59,128 nt of DNA from Actinomycetes bacterium. Its GTDB lineage: Bacteria; Actinomycetota; Thermoleophilia; UBA2241. The notes under the pieces are model-generated. The model searched no databases. It was not told the origin of the DNA and worked only from the letters and a program-made list of their open reading frames with translations. The stretch's first letter is position 1. The number at the start of each line of letters is the position of its first letter. Where the stretch lies: the NCBI GenBank assembly GCA_029547745.1, contig JAKPOQ010000033.1, positions 1 to 59,128 of the forward strand. Reading direction: 5' to 3'. Of this stretch, positions 16,751-25,237 are shown in pieces. The position numbers and the translations under genes were made by a program.

Positions 16751-17469
16751 CAATCGTCGTCGCCGACCTCGCCCAGCCATTGGCGCAGGGCACGCCAGGC
16801 GACGTCGCTGCCGAACCCGCGCCGCCGGAGAGCGGCGAGGGCGCGCCGCCGCACGACGTCGGGCGGCGCGCCCTCGCGCTTGCGCCGCGCGAGCACGGCG
16901 AGAGCCCGGCCGAGCTCGTCGTCTGTGGCGTCGCCGACCTCCGTCGCGTCGGCGCCTTGAGCTACACCGGCCGCCGCGTCGTAGCTCTGCCCTTGGGCGT
17001 CTATTGCATTGCGGCTCCTCGCCTGAACGAGCGCCGCCTCCGCGACGTCGGCGGCGACGCCCAGCTCCCTGAGACCGCGGCGGATCCGCTCCTCGCCCCA
17101 GCCGTTGAGATGGCGCTTGTCGGCAACGTAAGCACGGGCGAACGCGGCGTCGTCAAGCAGTCCGTCCCCGGCGAGCCGCTCGAGCACGACAGCCACCGTG
17201 GTCGCGGCATGGCCCTTCCGCAGCAGACGTTCGCGGAGCTCGTGGCGGCTGCGGGCGCGATGACCGAGCAGGCGGATGGCGTCGCTGAGCGCCTGCTCGG
17301 CCGAGGCCGCGGCGCGTAGCGCCGCGGCCTCGGCCTCGTCCAGCTCGCGTCCCTCGAAGAGACTCTCCCCGGCGACGAGGTCCGCCGAGACCGTGCACGA
17401 GTAGCGGCCGTCAAGATGGACCGCGACCCTGCCGCCGCGCGTGTGCCGCAGTGCCGTGACGACCGGCAC
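16750..17469 (-). CDS. recX: regulatory protein RecX
   Basis: A 239-residue RecX-family inhibitor and modulator of RecA filaments. Three-helix repeats are visible (RSRHELRERLLRKG, LLDDAAFARAYVADKR, WGEERIRRGLRELGV, and a C-terminal copy ending RRRGFGSDVAWRAL). A linker of about 35 residues separates the last repeat. GTG at 17469 is preferred because AGGAG lies 5-6 bases upstream; the longer frame only translates a tandem repeat. recX is normally adjacent to recA, but here a permease gene lies between them. Confidence 0.88.
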   Translation of the reverse strand: MPVVTALRHTRGGRVAVHLDGRYSCTVSADLVAGESLFEGRELDEAEAAALRAAASAEQALSDAIRLLGHRARSRHELRERLLRKGHAATTVAVVLERLAGDGLLDDAAFARAYVADKRHLNGWGEERIRRGLRELGVAADVAEAALVQARSRNAIDAQGQSYDAAAGVAQGADATEVGDATDDELGRALAVLARRKREGAPPDVVRRRALAALRRRGFGSDVAWRALRQWLGEVGDDD

Positions 17470-17485
17470 GCGAACTCCTCTCTGT

Positions 17486-17550
17486 GCCCTATGGCGTCGG
17501 CGACCACCAGGGTGTCCCGCCCTATGGCGTCGGCGACCACCAGGGAGTCC
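17486..17550. repeat. 33-bp tandem repeat upstream of recX
   Basis: Copies at 17486-17518 and 17519-17550 share GCCCTATGGCGTCGGCGACC and the following CACCAGGG, with about one mismatch. They sit just upstream of the recX ribosome-binding site. Confidence 0.88.
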
Positions 17551-17613
17551 GACAACCACGTCCGGCCCCCTGTCGCGTCTTCCGAACGCGCGGGCGCATT
17601 TTAGCGGCGCGGC

Positions 17614-17722
17614 GCGACGCCGGTCAACGGAGCCGACGGGGAAGGTGAGCGACGCCGGTCAACGGGACCCACAGCGCGAGGCTGAGCGATGCCGGTCAAC
17701 GGAGCCGACAGCGCGAAGGGGT
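17614..17722. repeat. imperfect 35-37-bp tandem repeat, three copies
   Basis: Units start near 17614, 17649 and 17686, each opening with GCGACGCCGGTCAACGG or a one-base variant and ending with related purine-rich sequence. They lie between the permease terminator and recX, in a 371-base gap (17470-17840) that otherwise holds no gene. Confidence 0.75.
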
Positions 17723-17764
17723 TCGACGCGCGAGGCGGTCACCCGGCGCGAGGCCGGTGAAAGG

Positions 17765-17800
17765 CGACGGGGGCCGCGCCGCAAGGCGCGGCCCCCGTCG
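17765..17800 (-). terminator. strong hairpin after the permease gene
   Basis: A perfect 16-bp stem (17765-17780 with 17785-17800) closes a 4-base loop, 40 bases downstream of the permease stop. On the minus strand it is followed by CCTTTC, a short T-tract; on the plus strand the following sequence is also pyrimidine-rich. It should isolate the permease transcript from recX. Confidence 0.7.
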
Positions 17801-17840
17801 TTCCTCCTGCGTCGTTCTTCTTCCGCTCTGAGCGCTCGGC

Positions 17841-19433
17841 TCAGGACGGCGGGATCTGGGCGAAGATCTGGTTCGGGTCGATGCCCTCGCGACGGTTCTT
17901 CGCGTACATCCCCGCGACCAGCGAGAGACCGATAGTGACGATGATCGCCATCCCGATCTGCGAGTACGTGTAGGTGAGCTCGAGACCGGTGTAGATGATC
18001 ATGTAGAAGCCGATCCCGAGGACCAGACCACCCAGCACGGACATCCACGGGATGCCGAAGATGCGCTGCTGGAAGGTCGAGTTCGCGAACAGGTCGGGCC
18101 GAGTGAACGGCAGGAAGAGCGCCGCCAGCCCGAGCGTCCAGATGAAGTACATGCCCGTGTAGTCGAGGATGGACATCATCACCGCCGCGGACTCGGTACC
18201 CGCAGCGTCGCCGAGGCCGACGAAGCAGCCGATCAGGGCGAGGATACCGATGACGTGGGTCGCGGTCGTCGGCGTGCCGTTGCTGCTGACCTTGCAGAGG
18301 CCGAGGGGCAACTGGCGGTCGAACGACATCGCGAAGAGGGCGCGTACGGTGCCCATCCACATGGCTGTCGACGTGTTCAGGTACCAGAGGAAGTAGCCGA
18401 TGCCGAGCAGGATGGAGAGCCACGCGGTGTGGGCACAGAACGAGGCGTACAACGGTATCGAGGGCGTGGCCGGCGGGTATCCGAGGAGCTCTTCGAGCGC
18501 GTCCGGGTGGTTGTAGTACAGCCAACCGTAGTCGCGGACGAAGTCGGACCCGAAGGCGAACTGCGGCATCCAGGAGCTCAGGATGTAGAGGACGGTGACC
18601 GCGACGAAGCCGATGCCGATGCCGCGCAGGTAGCTCGTACGCGGTGTCTTCACCTCGCTGCCGACGAACGAGATCGACTCGACCGCGGTGAAGGCCCAGA
18701 ACACCCACAGCAGCGACTGGCCGATGGCCTCGCCCGAGGGCATGATCGCGTCGGCGATGCCCTTCTCTTGGGCGAGGGCGGTGAGCTGCGCCGCAGCGCC
18801 GCTGCCGTAGATCTGGTCGAAGCCGGCCTTGCCGTCGGCGACGATGAACAGAACCAGGGCCACGATCGTCAGCACGAACGGCGCGTAGATGACGCCGCGG
18901 ATGAACCACTTGAGGCGGGCCATGCCCATGAGCTCGATGAGCCAGACGCCGACCGTCATCAGCATCGCGATCCACAGGCTGTTGTAGTCGCTGTCGATGT
19001 AGTTGCCGATGTCGACGAGGGTGGAGCTGCCGTTGATGTGACCACCGACCATGAAGCCGGCGGCGATCACGTACAGGCCGATGTAGTTAAGAAAGCCGAC
19101 CGACAGGCCGCAACTGATCGACCACAGCCAGTTCGGGATGAAGCCGAGGATGGGATGCGTGCTCCGCGAGATCCCGACGTACATCGAACCGCTGCGCGGG
19201 AAGGAGCTCGCGAACACGGCGATCAGGATCACGGGGGCGAGCCAGAGCAGCCCGCCGAGCAGGAACGACAGCGGCATGTTGGTCCCCGGGTACTCACCGG
19301 GGATCCTGACGGAGTAGTACGTCATGCCTGATGCCGCCGGTCCGGCGATGGTGATCAGCAGGACGTCCCACCAGTTGAGCTCGCGCACGAGGCCGGAGGC
19401 CTTGCGTGCGAAGACGATAGTCTCTTCAGCCAT
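17841..19433 (-). CDS. APC-superfamily amino-acid permease
   Basis: A 530-residue integral membrane protein with about 12 hydrophobic helices, beginning with NWWDVLLITIAGPAASG (the first APC helix with its unwound Gly-rich stretch). It has a conserved acidic-helix segment AFTAVESISFVGSEVKTPR. It resembles amino-acid/polyamine/organocation transporters; the substrate is unknown. ATG at 19433 is chosen because GGAGGAG lies 4 bases upstream. It separates recA from recX and has its own promoter, long leader and terminator, so it looks like an independent insertion into the recA-recX locus. Confidence 0.88.
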   Translation of the reverse strand: MAEETIVFARKASGLVRELNWWDVLLITIAGPAASGMTYYSVRIPGEYPGTNMPLSFLLGGLLWLAPVILIAVFASSFPRSGSMYVGISRSTHPILGFIPNWLWSISCGLSVGFLNYIGLYVIAAGFMVGGHINGSSTLVDIGNYIDSDYNSLWIAMLMTVGVWLIELMGMARLKWFIRGVIYAPFVLTIVALVLFIVADGKAGFDQIYGSGAAAQLTALAQEKGIADAIMPSGEAIGQSLLWVFWAFTAVESISFVGSEVKTPRTSYLRGIGIGFVAVTVLYILSSWMPQFAFGSDFVRDYGWLYYNHPDALEELLGYPPATPSIPLYASFCAHTAWLSILLGIGYFLWYLNTSTAMWMGTVRALFAMSFDRQLPLGLCKVSSNGTPTTATHVIGILALIGCFVGLGDAAGTESAAVMMSILDYTGMYFIWTLGLAALFLPFTRPDLFANSTFQQRIFGIPWMSVLGGLVLGIGFYMIIYTGLELTYTYSQIGMAIIVTIGLSLVAGMYAKNRREGIDPNQIFAQIPPS

Positions 19434-19709
19434 TGACTCCTCCATACGGACTCGAAACGCAGCGAACGTCCGAGTTCACGGCGCCCGAGCGGCGCCGTAG
19501 GTCAGAGAGCCGGAAGGCGAAAGGCGGTGGCCGGGCGCCCGTGGCGACGACAAGCCCGCGGACGTCGGGTCGACCGGACGCGACGACTCGTGTAGCCGGT
19601 GCGCCGGCTCCCAACATCGTCATCCTCTCCCCGGACGCAGTGCACCCCATGGCTGGCCATGCACGCGCCGCGGCCTCTGTCGCTCGCGACGAGGCCGGCG
19701 GCGCAATGC
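19434..19709 (-). promoter_or_regulatory. long structured leader of the permease gene
   Basis: If transcription starts about 7 bases after the -10 at 19717-19722, the untranslated leader is about 275 bases. It contains several hairpins, among them a perfect 8-bp stem at 19478-19498 and a GTGCA/TGCAC arm around GGCCAGCC near 19650. I could not match it to any riboswitch class I know. There is no T-tract, so control of ribosome access is more likely than attenuation. Confidence 0.45.
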
Positions 19710-19716
19710 ATACGTG

Positions 19717-19746
19717 AGTATTGCCGAGACAGACCCGGGGTGTCAA
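19717..19746 (-). promoter_or_regulatory. promoter of the permease gene
   Basis: On the minus strand a perfect TTGACA (19741-19746) is followed after 18 bases by AATACT (19717-19722). This is the best housekeeping-type promoter match in the recA-permease gap. Confidence 0.6.
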
Positions 19747-19831
19747 TGTGAGCGACCGTGCTGCCGCCCAGCGTCAGGCCTGTCTGTGAGGGTGCGCAGG
19801 GGCGGCGTCGGGCCGCCGGTCTGCTGACGCG

Positions 19832-20881
19832 CTAGGAGACCTCGCCCGTGACCGGGTCGACTTGGGCCGCGTCGTGGACTGTCGGCGCCGCCGGCAGTGG
19901 CGGCAGACCGGCCTTGGCGCGCACCTCGGCCTCGATGGCATCGGCGAGGTCCGGGTTCTCCTTGAGAAAGGCGCGCGCGTTGGCGCGGCCCTGACCGAGA
20001 CGCTCGTCGCGGTAGCTGAAGAAGGCGCCGCTCTTCTGCACGACGTCGTACTGGACGCCGAGGTCGAGGAGCGTGCCCTCGCGCGAGATGCCCTGCCCGT
20101 ACATGATGTCGAACTCGGCCTGCTTGAACGGCGGCGCGACCTTGTTCTTGACGACCTTCACGCGGACGCGGTTGCCGACCGCCTCGGCGCCGTCTTTGAG
20201 CGTCTCGATGCGGCGGATGTCGAGGCGGATGGTGGCGTAGAACTTGAGCGCCTTGCCGCCCGTCGTCGTTTCGGGGTTGCCGAACATGACGCCGATCTTC
20301 TCGCGCAACTGGTTGGTGAAGCAGCAGATGGTGCCCGACCGGTTGAGCGTGCCGGCAAGCTTGCGCAGGGCTTGGCTCATGAGGCGCGCCTGCAGGCCGA
20401 CGAAGCTGTCGCCCATCTCGCCCTCGATCTCGGCCTTGGGCGTGAGGGCGGCGACCGAGTCGATGGCGACGATGTCGAGAGCGCCGCTGCGCACGAGCAT
20501 CTCGGCGATCTCGAGGGCCTGTTCGCCATAGTCGGGCTGCGACACGAGGAGGCTGTCGACGTCGACGCCGATCGCCTTGGCGTACATGGGGTCCATGGCG
20601 TGCTCGGCGTCGATGAAGGCCGCCTGACCGCCACGGCGCTGGGCCTGGGCGATGAGATGGTAGACGAGGGTGGTCTTGCCCGAGGCCTCGGGGCCGAAGA
20701 TCTCGACGATGCGTCCGCGCGGGACGCCGCCGACGCCGAGGGCGATGTCGAGGGCGAGCGACCCGGTCGGCAGGCACTGGACGTCGGCCGCGGCATGGTC
20801 GCCCATGCGCATGATGCTGCCCTTGCCGTACTGGCGCTCGATCTGGGTGACCGCTGCTTCGAGCGCTTTGTCCTTGTCCAC
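19832..20881 (-). CDS. recA: recombinase RecA
   Basis: A 349-residue recombinase. The Walker [10 protein letters not shown], the catalytic region around [18 protein letters not shown] and loop 2 near [16 protein letters not shown] are all present. GTG at 20881 follows AGAGGAG by 8 bases; no ATG fits the conserved N-terminus [20 protein letters not shown]. The gene is the last of the rodZ-to-recA run, 16 bases after thpR. recX is displaced by a permease gene. Confidence 0.96.
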   Translation of the reverse strand: MDKDKALEAAVTQIERQYGKGSIMRMGDHAAADVQCLPTGSLALDIALGVGGVPRGRIVEIFGPEASGKTTLVYHLIAQAQRRGGQAAFIDAEHAMDPMYAKAIGVDVDSLLVSQPDYGEQALEIAEMLVRSGALDIVAIDSVAALTPKAEIEGEMGDSFVGLQARLMSQALRKLAGTLNRSGTICCFTNQLREKIGVMFGNPETTTGGKALKFYATIRLDIRRIETLKDGAEAVGNRVRVKVVKNKVAPPFKQAEFDIMYGQGISREGTLLDLGVQYDVVQKSGAFFSYRDERLGQGRANARAFLKENPDLADAIEAEVRAKAGLPPLPAAPTVHDAAQVDPVTGEVS

Positions 20882-20897
20882 GGCGGGTGCTCCTCTC

Positions 20898-21452
20898 TCA
20901 GGATGCGGTGAAGACGGCCAGGGGGGTGTGCACGGCGCCGGCCCTCTCCAGGACGCTACTATACAGGACCATCCGGCGCAGGCAAAACCGCGGAACGTTG
21001 ACGTTTTGCAGGGAAAAAGGTGGACCGGGGCGGCGATAGCGGGCGACGGTGACGTGGGCCAGGAAGGGCCGCTTCTCGGGCCTGTAGAGGCGGCGCGCGG
21101 CGAGCGCGGCGGACACCTCGGCCTGGAGGGCGGCGAGCGCGCCGCCGTGGTCGTCGAGCTCGAGGGCCACGACCCGCTTGGGTCCCCGCGGGGGCAGGAA
21201 GAGGACGCCGGCGACGTCCACGTCGAGCGGTGCGAAACGCACCGCGGCAAGAGCCTCCTCGATCTCGGGGATGCGCTCGACGGCGACGTCGCCGAGGAAG
21301 CAGAGGGTGAGGTGCACGCTCGACGCCAACCGCAGCTCCTCGTGCGGGGCGAGCTCGGCCTCCTGCCAGCGGTCGACGACGAGGCCGACCTCGGGGGGCA
21401 GTTCGCAGGCCACGAACAGACGCCGCGTCTCGCCCGTCCACGAACGGCTCAC
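20898..21452 (-). CDS. thpR: RNA 2',3'-cyclic phosphodiesterase
   Basis: A 184-residue 2H-phosphoesterase (old name LigT). The two catalytic His motifs are HLTLCFLG (about residue 47) and HVTVARY (about residue 137). It opens 2',3'-cyclic phosphates on RNA. The GTG start overlaps the cinA stop (GTGA). It sits in the conserved cinA-thpR-recA order of many Actinobacteria. Confidence 0.9.
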   Translation of the reverse strand: MSRSWTGETRRLFVACELPPEVGLVVDRWQEAELAPHEELRLASSVHLTLCFLGDVAVERIPEIEEALAAVRFAPLDVDVAGVLFLPPRGPKRVVALELDDHGGALAALQAEVSAALAARRLYRPEKRPFLAHVTVARYRRPGPPFSLQNVNVPRFCLRRMVLYSSVLERAGAVHTPLAVFTAS

Positions 21453-22771
21453 GCGTCGCCGCCCTCGGCGGACGGCGCGCCGCCGTCATCGGCCCCGGCG
21501 AGCGTCTCGCCGGGGCCCTCGCCCGCTTCGAGCGTCTCGCGGAGCAGGTGAAGGGCGCGGGTGACCGCCCACTCGCGGACGCTCGCGCGATCGCCGGGGA
21601 ACCGTTCGCGCACGGTGCGGCAGCCGTCGGGACCGGCGCAACCGAGGTAGACCAGGCCCACGGGCTTTTCGGGCGTCCCGCCGTCGGGACCCGCGACGCC
21701 GGTCGTCGAAAGGGCGAACGTCGCTCCGGTCGCGGCGCGCGCCCCCTCGGCCATCGCGGCGGCGACCTCGGCCGAGACGGCGCCATGGCGGGCGAGCACG
21801 TCGCCGTCGACGCCGAGCAGAGCGACCTTGGCCTCGTTGGCGTAGGCGATGACGCCGCCGAGGAAGTAGTCGGAGCTGCCGCGAAGGTCGGTGAACCGCC
21901 CCCCGACGAGTCCGCCCGTGCACGACTCGGCGACGGCGACCGTCGCCCCTCGGGCACGGAGCCCTTCGGCGACGATCTCGTCGACCGTGCGGCCGTCGGT
22001 CGAATAGACGGGAACGGCCGCGACGAGCGCCTCGACCAGCGCATCGGCCTCGGCTTGCGCGGCGCCCGAGCAGGCATGGCGGATCCGCACCGCGACCTCT
22101 CCCCCGCCGACGTTGATGGCGACGTCGATCAGTGTGCGTGGGACGCCGTCGACCACCGTGCCCACCTGCAACTCGCCGACGCCGAAGATGCGAACGACGC
22201 GGGTCACCGCGTCGCCGAGCACGCCGGCGGCGGCGAGCTCGCCGCGGACCCACGGCCACATGGCGCGAAGCTCGGACGGCACGCCGGGAAGCGCGTAGAC
22301 GAGCGTGCCTTCGTGGCGCAGGGCGATACCGGGCGCGACCCCGGCCGGAGGCACGGGTCGCGCCCCCTTCGGCAGAAGCGCCTCGCGACGCGTGACGGCG
22401 AACATCTCGGCGAACAGCGCGTGCCGGCGCTCGGCCAGGTCGCGCGTCCGGCGCGCGACCATCGCGAGCGCCTCAGGGTGCTCCTCGAGCCTCCTTCCCG
22501 TCGCCGCGGCGATGGCCGCCGCGGTGAGGTCGTCGTGGGTCGTGCCCAGTCCGCCGCTGATGATGACCACGGCGGGCTCGAAGGCCAGCGCCTCGCGCAG
22601 CGCCGCCACCAGCAGGCCCATGTCGTCGGGCACCACGGTGAGACGCGCGACCTGGACGCCGTCGGCGGCGAGGCGCGCGGCGAGAAAAGCGCCGTTGGTG
22701 TCGCGGGTGCGTCCGTCGAGGAGCTCGTCCCCGGTCAGCACGATGATCGCCTGAGGCAGTTCCGTCCTCAT
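21449..22771 (-). CDS. cinA: CinA-family competence/damage protein, NMN amidohydrolase
   Basis: A 440-residue two-domain protein. The N-terminal MoCF/COG1058 domain (about residues 1-165) has TGDELLDGRTRDTNG and SGGLGTTHDDLT. The C-terminal PncC domain (about 265-420) has AESCTGGLVGGRFTD and STTGVAGPDGGTPEKPVG. The family has ADP-ribose pyrophosphatase and nicotinamide-nucleotide deamidase activities. ATG overlaps the pgsA stop (ATGA). Confidence 0.94.
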   Translation of the reverse strand: MRTELPQAIIVLTGDELLDGRTRDTNGAFLAARLAADGVQVARLTVVPDDMGLLVAALREALAFEPAVVIISGGLGTTHDDLTAAAIAAATGRRLEEHPEALAMVARRTRDLAERRHALFAEMFAVTRREALLPKGARPVPPAGVAPGIALRHEGTLVYALPGVPSELRAMWPWVRGELAAAGVLGDAVTRVVRIFGVGELQVGTVVDGVPRTLIDVAINVGGGEVAVRIRHACSGAAQAEADALVEALVAAVPVYSTDGRTVDEIVAEGLRARGATVAVAESCTGGLVGGRFTDLRGSSDYFLGGVIAYANEAKVALLGVDGDVLARHGAVSAEVAAAMAEGARAATGATFALSTTGVAGPDGGTPEKPVGLVYLGCAGPDGCRTVRERFPGDRASVREWAVTRALHLLRETLEAGEGPGETLAGADDGGAPSAEGGDA

Positions 22772-23352
22772 CGCGCCGTCCCCGGCAGATGCAGCAGGTC
22801 GCGCGCCTTCCAAAAGTAGTTGACGCCCGACCCCAGAGTGAGTACGACGGCCACCGTCAGGAGGACCGTCTCGAGGACGGCGTCGGCGGTCGCCACCGGG
22901 CCCGAGAAGAGCGCCGGCGGAAGCATCAGCGAGACCACGGCGACGATCTGCGCGAGCGTCTTGGCCTTGCCGTACCTGTCCGCCGGGATCGAGACCCCCT
23001 GGGCCAGCCCCACGATGCGTAAGGCGACGACGGCGAACTCACGGGCGATGATCACGACGGCGACCCAGACCGCGAGACGCTGCATGCCGACAAGGGCGAT
23101 GAGCGGAGCCGCGATGAGCAGCTTGTCGGCGAGTGGGTCCATGAACTGACCGAAGGTCGTGACGCTGTCGCGCGAGCGCGCCAGGTAGCCGTCGAGCTTG
23201 TCGGTGGCCGCGGCGACGACGAAAAGGGCGATGGCGAAGACGTAGCCGTACGGGACTGCGACGACGAGGAGGACGACGATCACGGGGATAAGCAGTATGC
23301 GCGCCACGGTGACGATGTTGGCGGCGTTCGCGTTGCGCAGCAGGCGGTCCAT
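22768..23352 (-). CDS. pgsA: CDP-diacylglycerol-glycerol-3-phosphate 3-phosphatidyltransferase
   Basis: A 194-residue integral membrane enzyme with about five hydrophobic helices. The CDP-alcohol phosphotransferase motif DGYLARSRDSVTTFGQFMDP continues with LAD. It makes phosphatidylglycerol phosphate. The position between rimO and cinA is the classic one for pgsA, which supports this over other CDP-alcohol transferases. ATG at 23352. Confidence 0.9.
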   Translation of the reverse strand: MDRLLRNANAANIVTVARILLIPVIVVLLVVAVPYGYVFAIALFVVAAATDKLDGYLARSRDSVTTFGQFMDPLADKLLIAAPLIALVGMQRLAVWVAVVIIAREFAVVALRIVGLAQGVSIPADRYGKAKTLAQIVAVVSLMLPPALFSGPVATADAVLETVLLTVAVVLTLGSGVNYFWKARDLLHLPGTAR

Positions 23353-23397
23353 ACGATGCTCCAGACCCGGCCGGCGCTCCCCGGCGGGCTTGCCGGG

Positions 23398-24747
23398 TCA
23401 GTCGGCCGTCGTCGCCGCTACATCATAGCCGAGCCTGGCGACGACGCGGGCGCGGACGAGCCGGCCGCGGCGCAGGCGGCGGCCGGTGAGCAGCGTGCGC
23501 CCGTCGACGTCGGGCGCCTGCACGGCGAGGCGCCCGACCGCCTCGCCGTCGGGGCGCCGAGTCCCCTGCTCGACGAGGACGTCCAGCTCGCGCCCGATCA
23601 GTCCGTCCCAATAGCCGGCCGCCGCGTCGTCGATGGCCGCGGTGACGCGGGCGGCGCGGTCCTCGGCCACGGCGGCCGGGACCTGCCCGGCCATGCTGGC
23701 CGCCGGGGTGCCTTCTTGGGGATCGAAGGTAAAGACGCCGGCGACGGCCGGCCGGGCCTCGACTATGAAGTCGACGAGCTCGTCGACGTCGGCCTCGGTC
23801 TCGCCGGGGAAGCCGACCATGAAGGTCGAGCGGACAGCGGCGCCGGGCAGGGCGCGCCGGATCGCGGCGAGCAGCCGCAGGTAAGCCTCGCCGTCGCCGG
23901 CGCGCCCCATGCGCTGCAGCACGCCGCGGGCGGCGTGCTGCAGGGGCAGGTCGACGTACGGGACGGCGTGGGCGGCGAGGGTCTCGAGCAAGGCCTCGTC
24001 CACGCCGTCGGGCTGGAGGTAGAGGAGACGGATCCAGACGGGCCCCAGCGCCTCGAGCTCCGCCAGGAGGCGCGCGAGCCCGCCCCATCCCGGCCACTCC
24101 CAGCGCGAGGTGTCCTGGCCGACGAGCACGAGCTCGCGCGCGCCGCAGCCAAGGGCCGCCTCGGCTTCACGGAGGATCTCCGTCGGCGGCACGGCCGCGT
24201 ACACGCCCTTGATCAGCGGGATGGCACAGTACGCGCAGCGGCGGTCGCAGCCGTCCGAGAGCTTCACGTAGGCGTGCACGGGGCGGACGCGACGCGCTGC
24301 CGACGACCCGGCGGCGTCGGCGCCGGTCCGGGCGCGCGCGGCCGACTTCGTCGCGCGCGCCTCCACTCCGCTCCGGTCGCCTGCGGCCGGCGTCGTGCGC
24401 GCCTCGGCGGCCAGCGCGCCGACCAGAGGGCCCCAGTCGAGCCCCGCCCAGAGATCCACCTCGGGCAGCTCCGCCGCGAGCTCGCCGCGATATCTCTCCA
24501 CCAGACAGCCCACGGCGGCGACGCGCGCGCCGCGCGCATGCGCCGCCGTGACGGCATCGAGGATGGCGGCGATCGACTCCTCCTTGGCGGCGTCGATGAA
24601 GCCGCAGGTGTTGACGATCACGATATCGGCGTCCGTCGGCCGTCCTCGCTGCAGGCCGCCCTCCTCGAGGGCGCGTTCGAGGCGGGCGGAATCGGCCTCG
24701 TTCTTGGGGCAGCCGAGAGTCTGGACGAAGAAGCGCGTGGTGCTCAG
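23398..24747 (-). CDS. rimO: ribosomal protein S12 methylthiotransferase, CTG start
   Basis: A 449-residue radical SAM methylthiotransferase acting on S12. Auxiliary-cluster cysteines are Cys13 (QTLGCPKNEADS), Cys48 (NTCGFID) and Cys81 (VGCLV); the radical SAM motif CDRRCAYC is at 167-174; a TRAM domain ends the protein. No ATG, GTG or TTG precedes the essential LGCPKN; the first GTG (24621) would delete Cys13. The best start is CTG at 24747, overlapping the yajQ stop as CTGA, like the ATGA and GTGA junctions nearby. A 30-residue Ala/Arg-rich linker lies before the radical SAM domain. Confidence 0.88.
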   Translation of the reverse strand: MSTTRFFVQTLGCPKNEADSARLERALEEGGLQRGRPTDADIVIVNTCGFIDAAKEESIAAILDAVTAAHARGARVAAVGCLVERYRGELAAELPEVDLWAGLDWGPLVGALAAEARTTPAAGDRSGVEARATKSAARARTGADAAGSSAARRVRPVHAYVKLSDGCDRRCAYCAIPLIKGVYAAVPPTEILREAEAALGCGARELVLVGQDTSRWEWPGWGGLARLLAELEALGPVWIRLLYLQPDGVDEALLETLAAHAVPYVDLPLQHAARGVLQRMGRAGDGEAYLRLLAAIRRALPGAAVRSTFMVGFPGETEADVDELVDFIVEARPAVAGVFTFDPQEGTPAASMAGQVPAAVAEDRAARVTAAIDDAAAGYWDGLIGRELDVLVEQGTRRPDGEAVGRLAVQAPDVDGRTLLTGRRLRRGRLVRARVVARLGYDVAATTAD

Positions 24748-25235
24748 CGGTAGTTGACGAACTGAAGCGGCAGACCCCAGTCCTCGTCCTTGAGAAGCTT
24801 GATGGCGGCCTGCAGCTCGTCCTTGCTCGGCGAGGACACGCGCAGCGTGTCGCCCTGGATCTGGACCTTCACCTTCTTGAGCCGCTGGCGGAGCAGCTTG
24901 TTCATCGCCTTGGCCTTCTCGTCGGGGATCCCCTGGACGACGCCGACCTGTTGACGCACCGTGCCGCCCAGGGCGTCCTCGACCTTGCCGTACTGGAGCG
25001 CCTTGAGCGACACCTTGCGACGCACGAGCTTCTCTTCGAGCAGGTCGACGACCTGGGCGAGCTTGCCCCGGTCATCCGAGACGAGGACGAGGTGGTCGCC
25101 CTCGAGCGAGACGCGACTGACGCTCTTCTTGAAGTCGTAGCGCGTCGCGAGCTCCTTCTGCGCCATGTTGACGGCGTTGCGCACCTCGCTCATGTCGGCG
25201 CGCGAGACGACGTCGAACGACAGTTCCTTCGCCAC
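24744..25235 (-). CDS. yajQ: YajQ-family c-di-GMP-binding protein
   Basis: A 163-residue UPF0234/YajQ protein with the signature N-terminus MAKELSFDVVSRADMSEV and C-terminal WGLPLQFVNYR. YajQ proteins in Xanthomonas and Pseudomonas bind c-di-GMP and act as transcription co-regulators; tRNA and nucleotide binding are also reported. GTG at 25235 is preferred: GGAGGGG lies 8 bases upstream, and the N-terminus matches the family. GTG at 25241 would overlap the rodZ stop. It is the second predicted c-di-GMP effector in the window, after RsiG. Confidence 0.88.
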   Translation of the reverse strand: MAKELSFDVVSRADMSEVRNAVNMAQKELATRYDFKKSVSRVSLEGDHLVLVSDDRGKLAQVVDLLEEKLVRRKVSLKALQYGKVEDALGGTVRQQVGVVQGIPDEKAKAMNKLLRQRLKKVKVQIQGDTLRVSSPSKDELQAAIKLLKDEDWGLPLQFVNYR

Positions 25236-25237
25236 CC

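Noticed and set aside
19426-19746. Open minus-strand frame of about 106 codons in the permease leader
   Set aside because: No ribosome-binding site or family resemblance; it begins at the promoter -35 and runs past the permease start.
23398-24621. RimO starting at GTG 24621
   Set aside because: It would remove the LGCPKN cysteine needed for the auxiliary iron-sulfur cluster.
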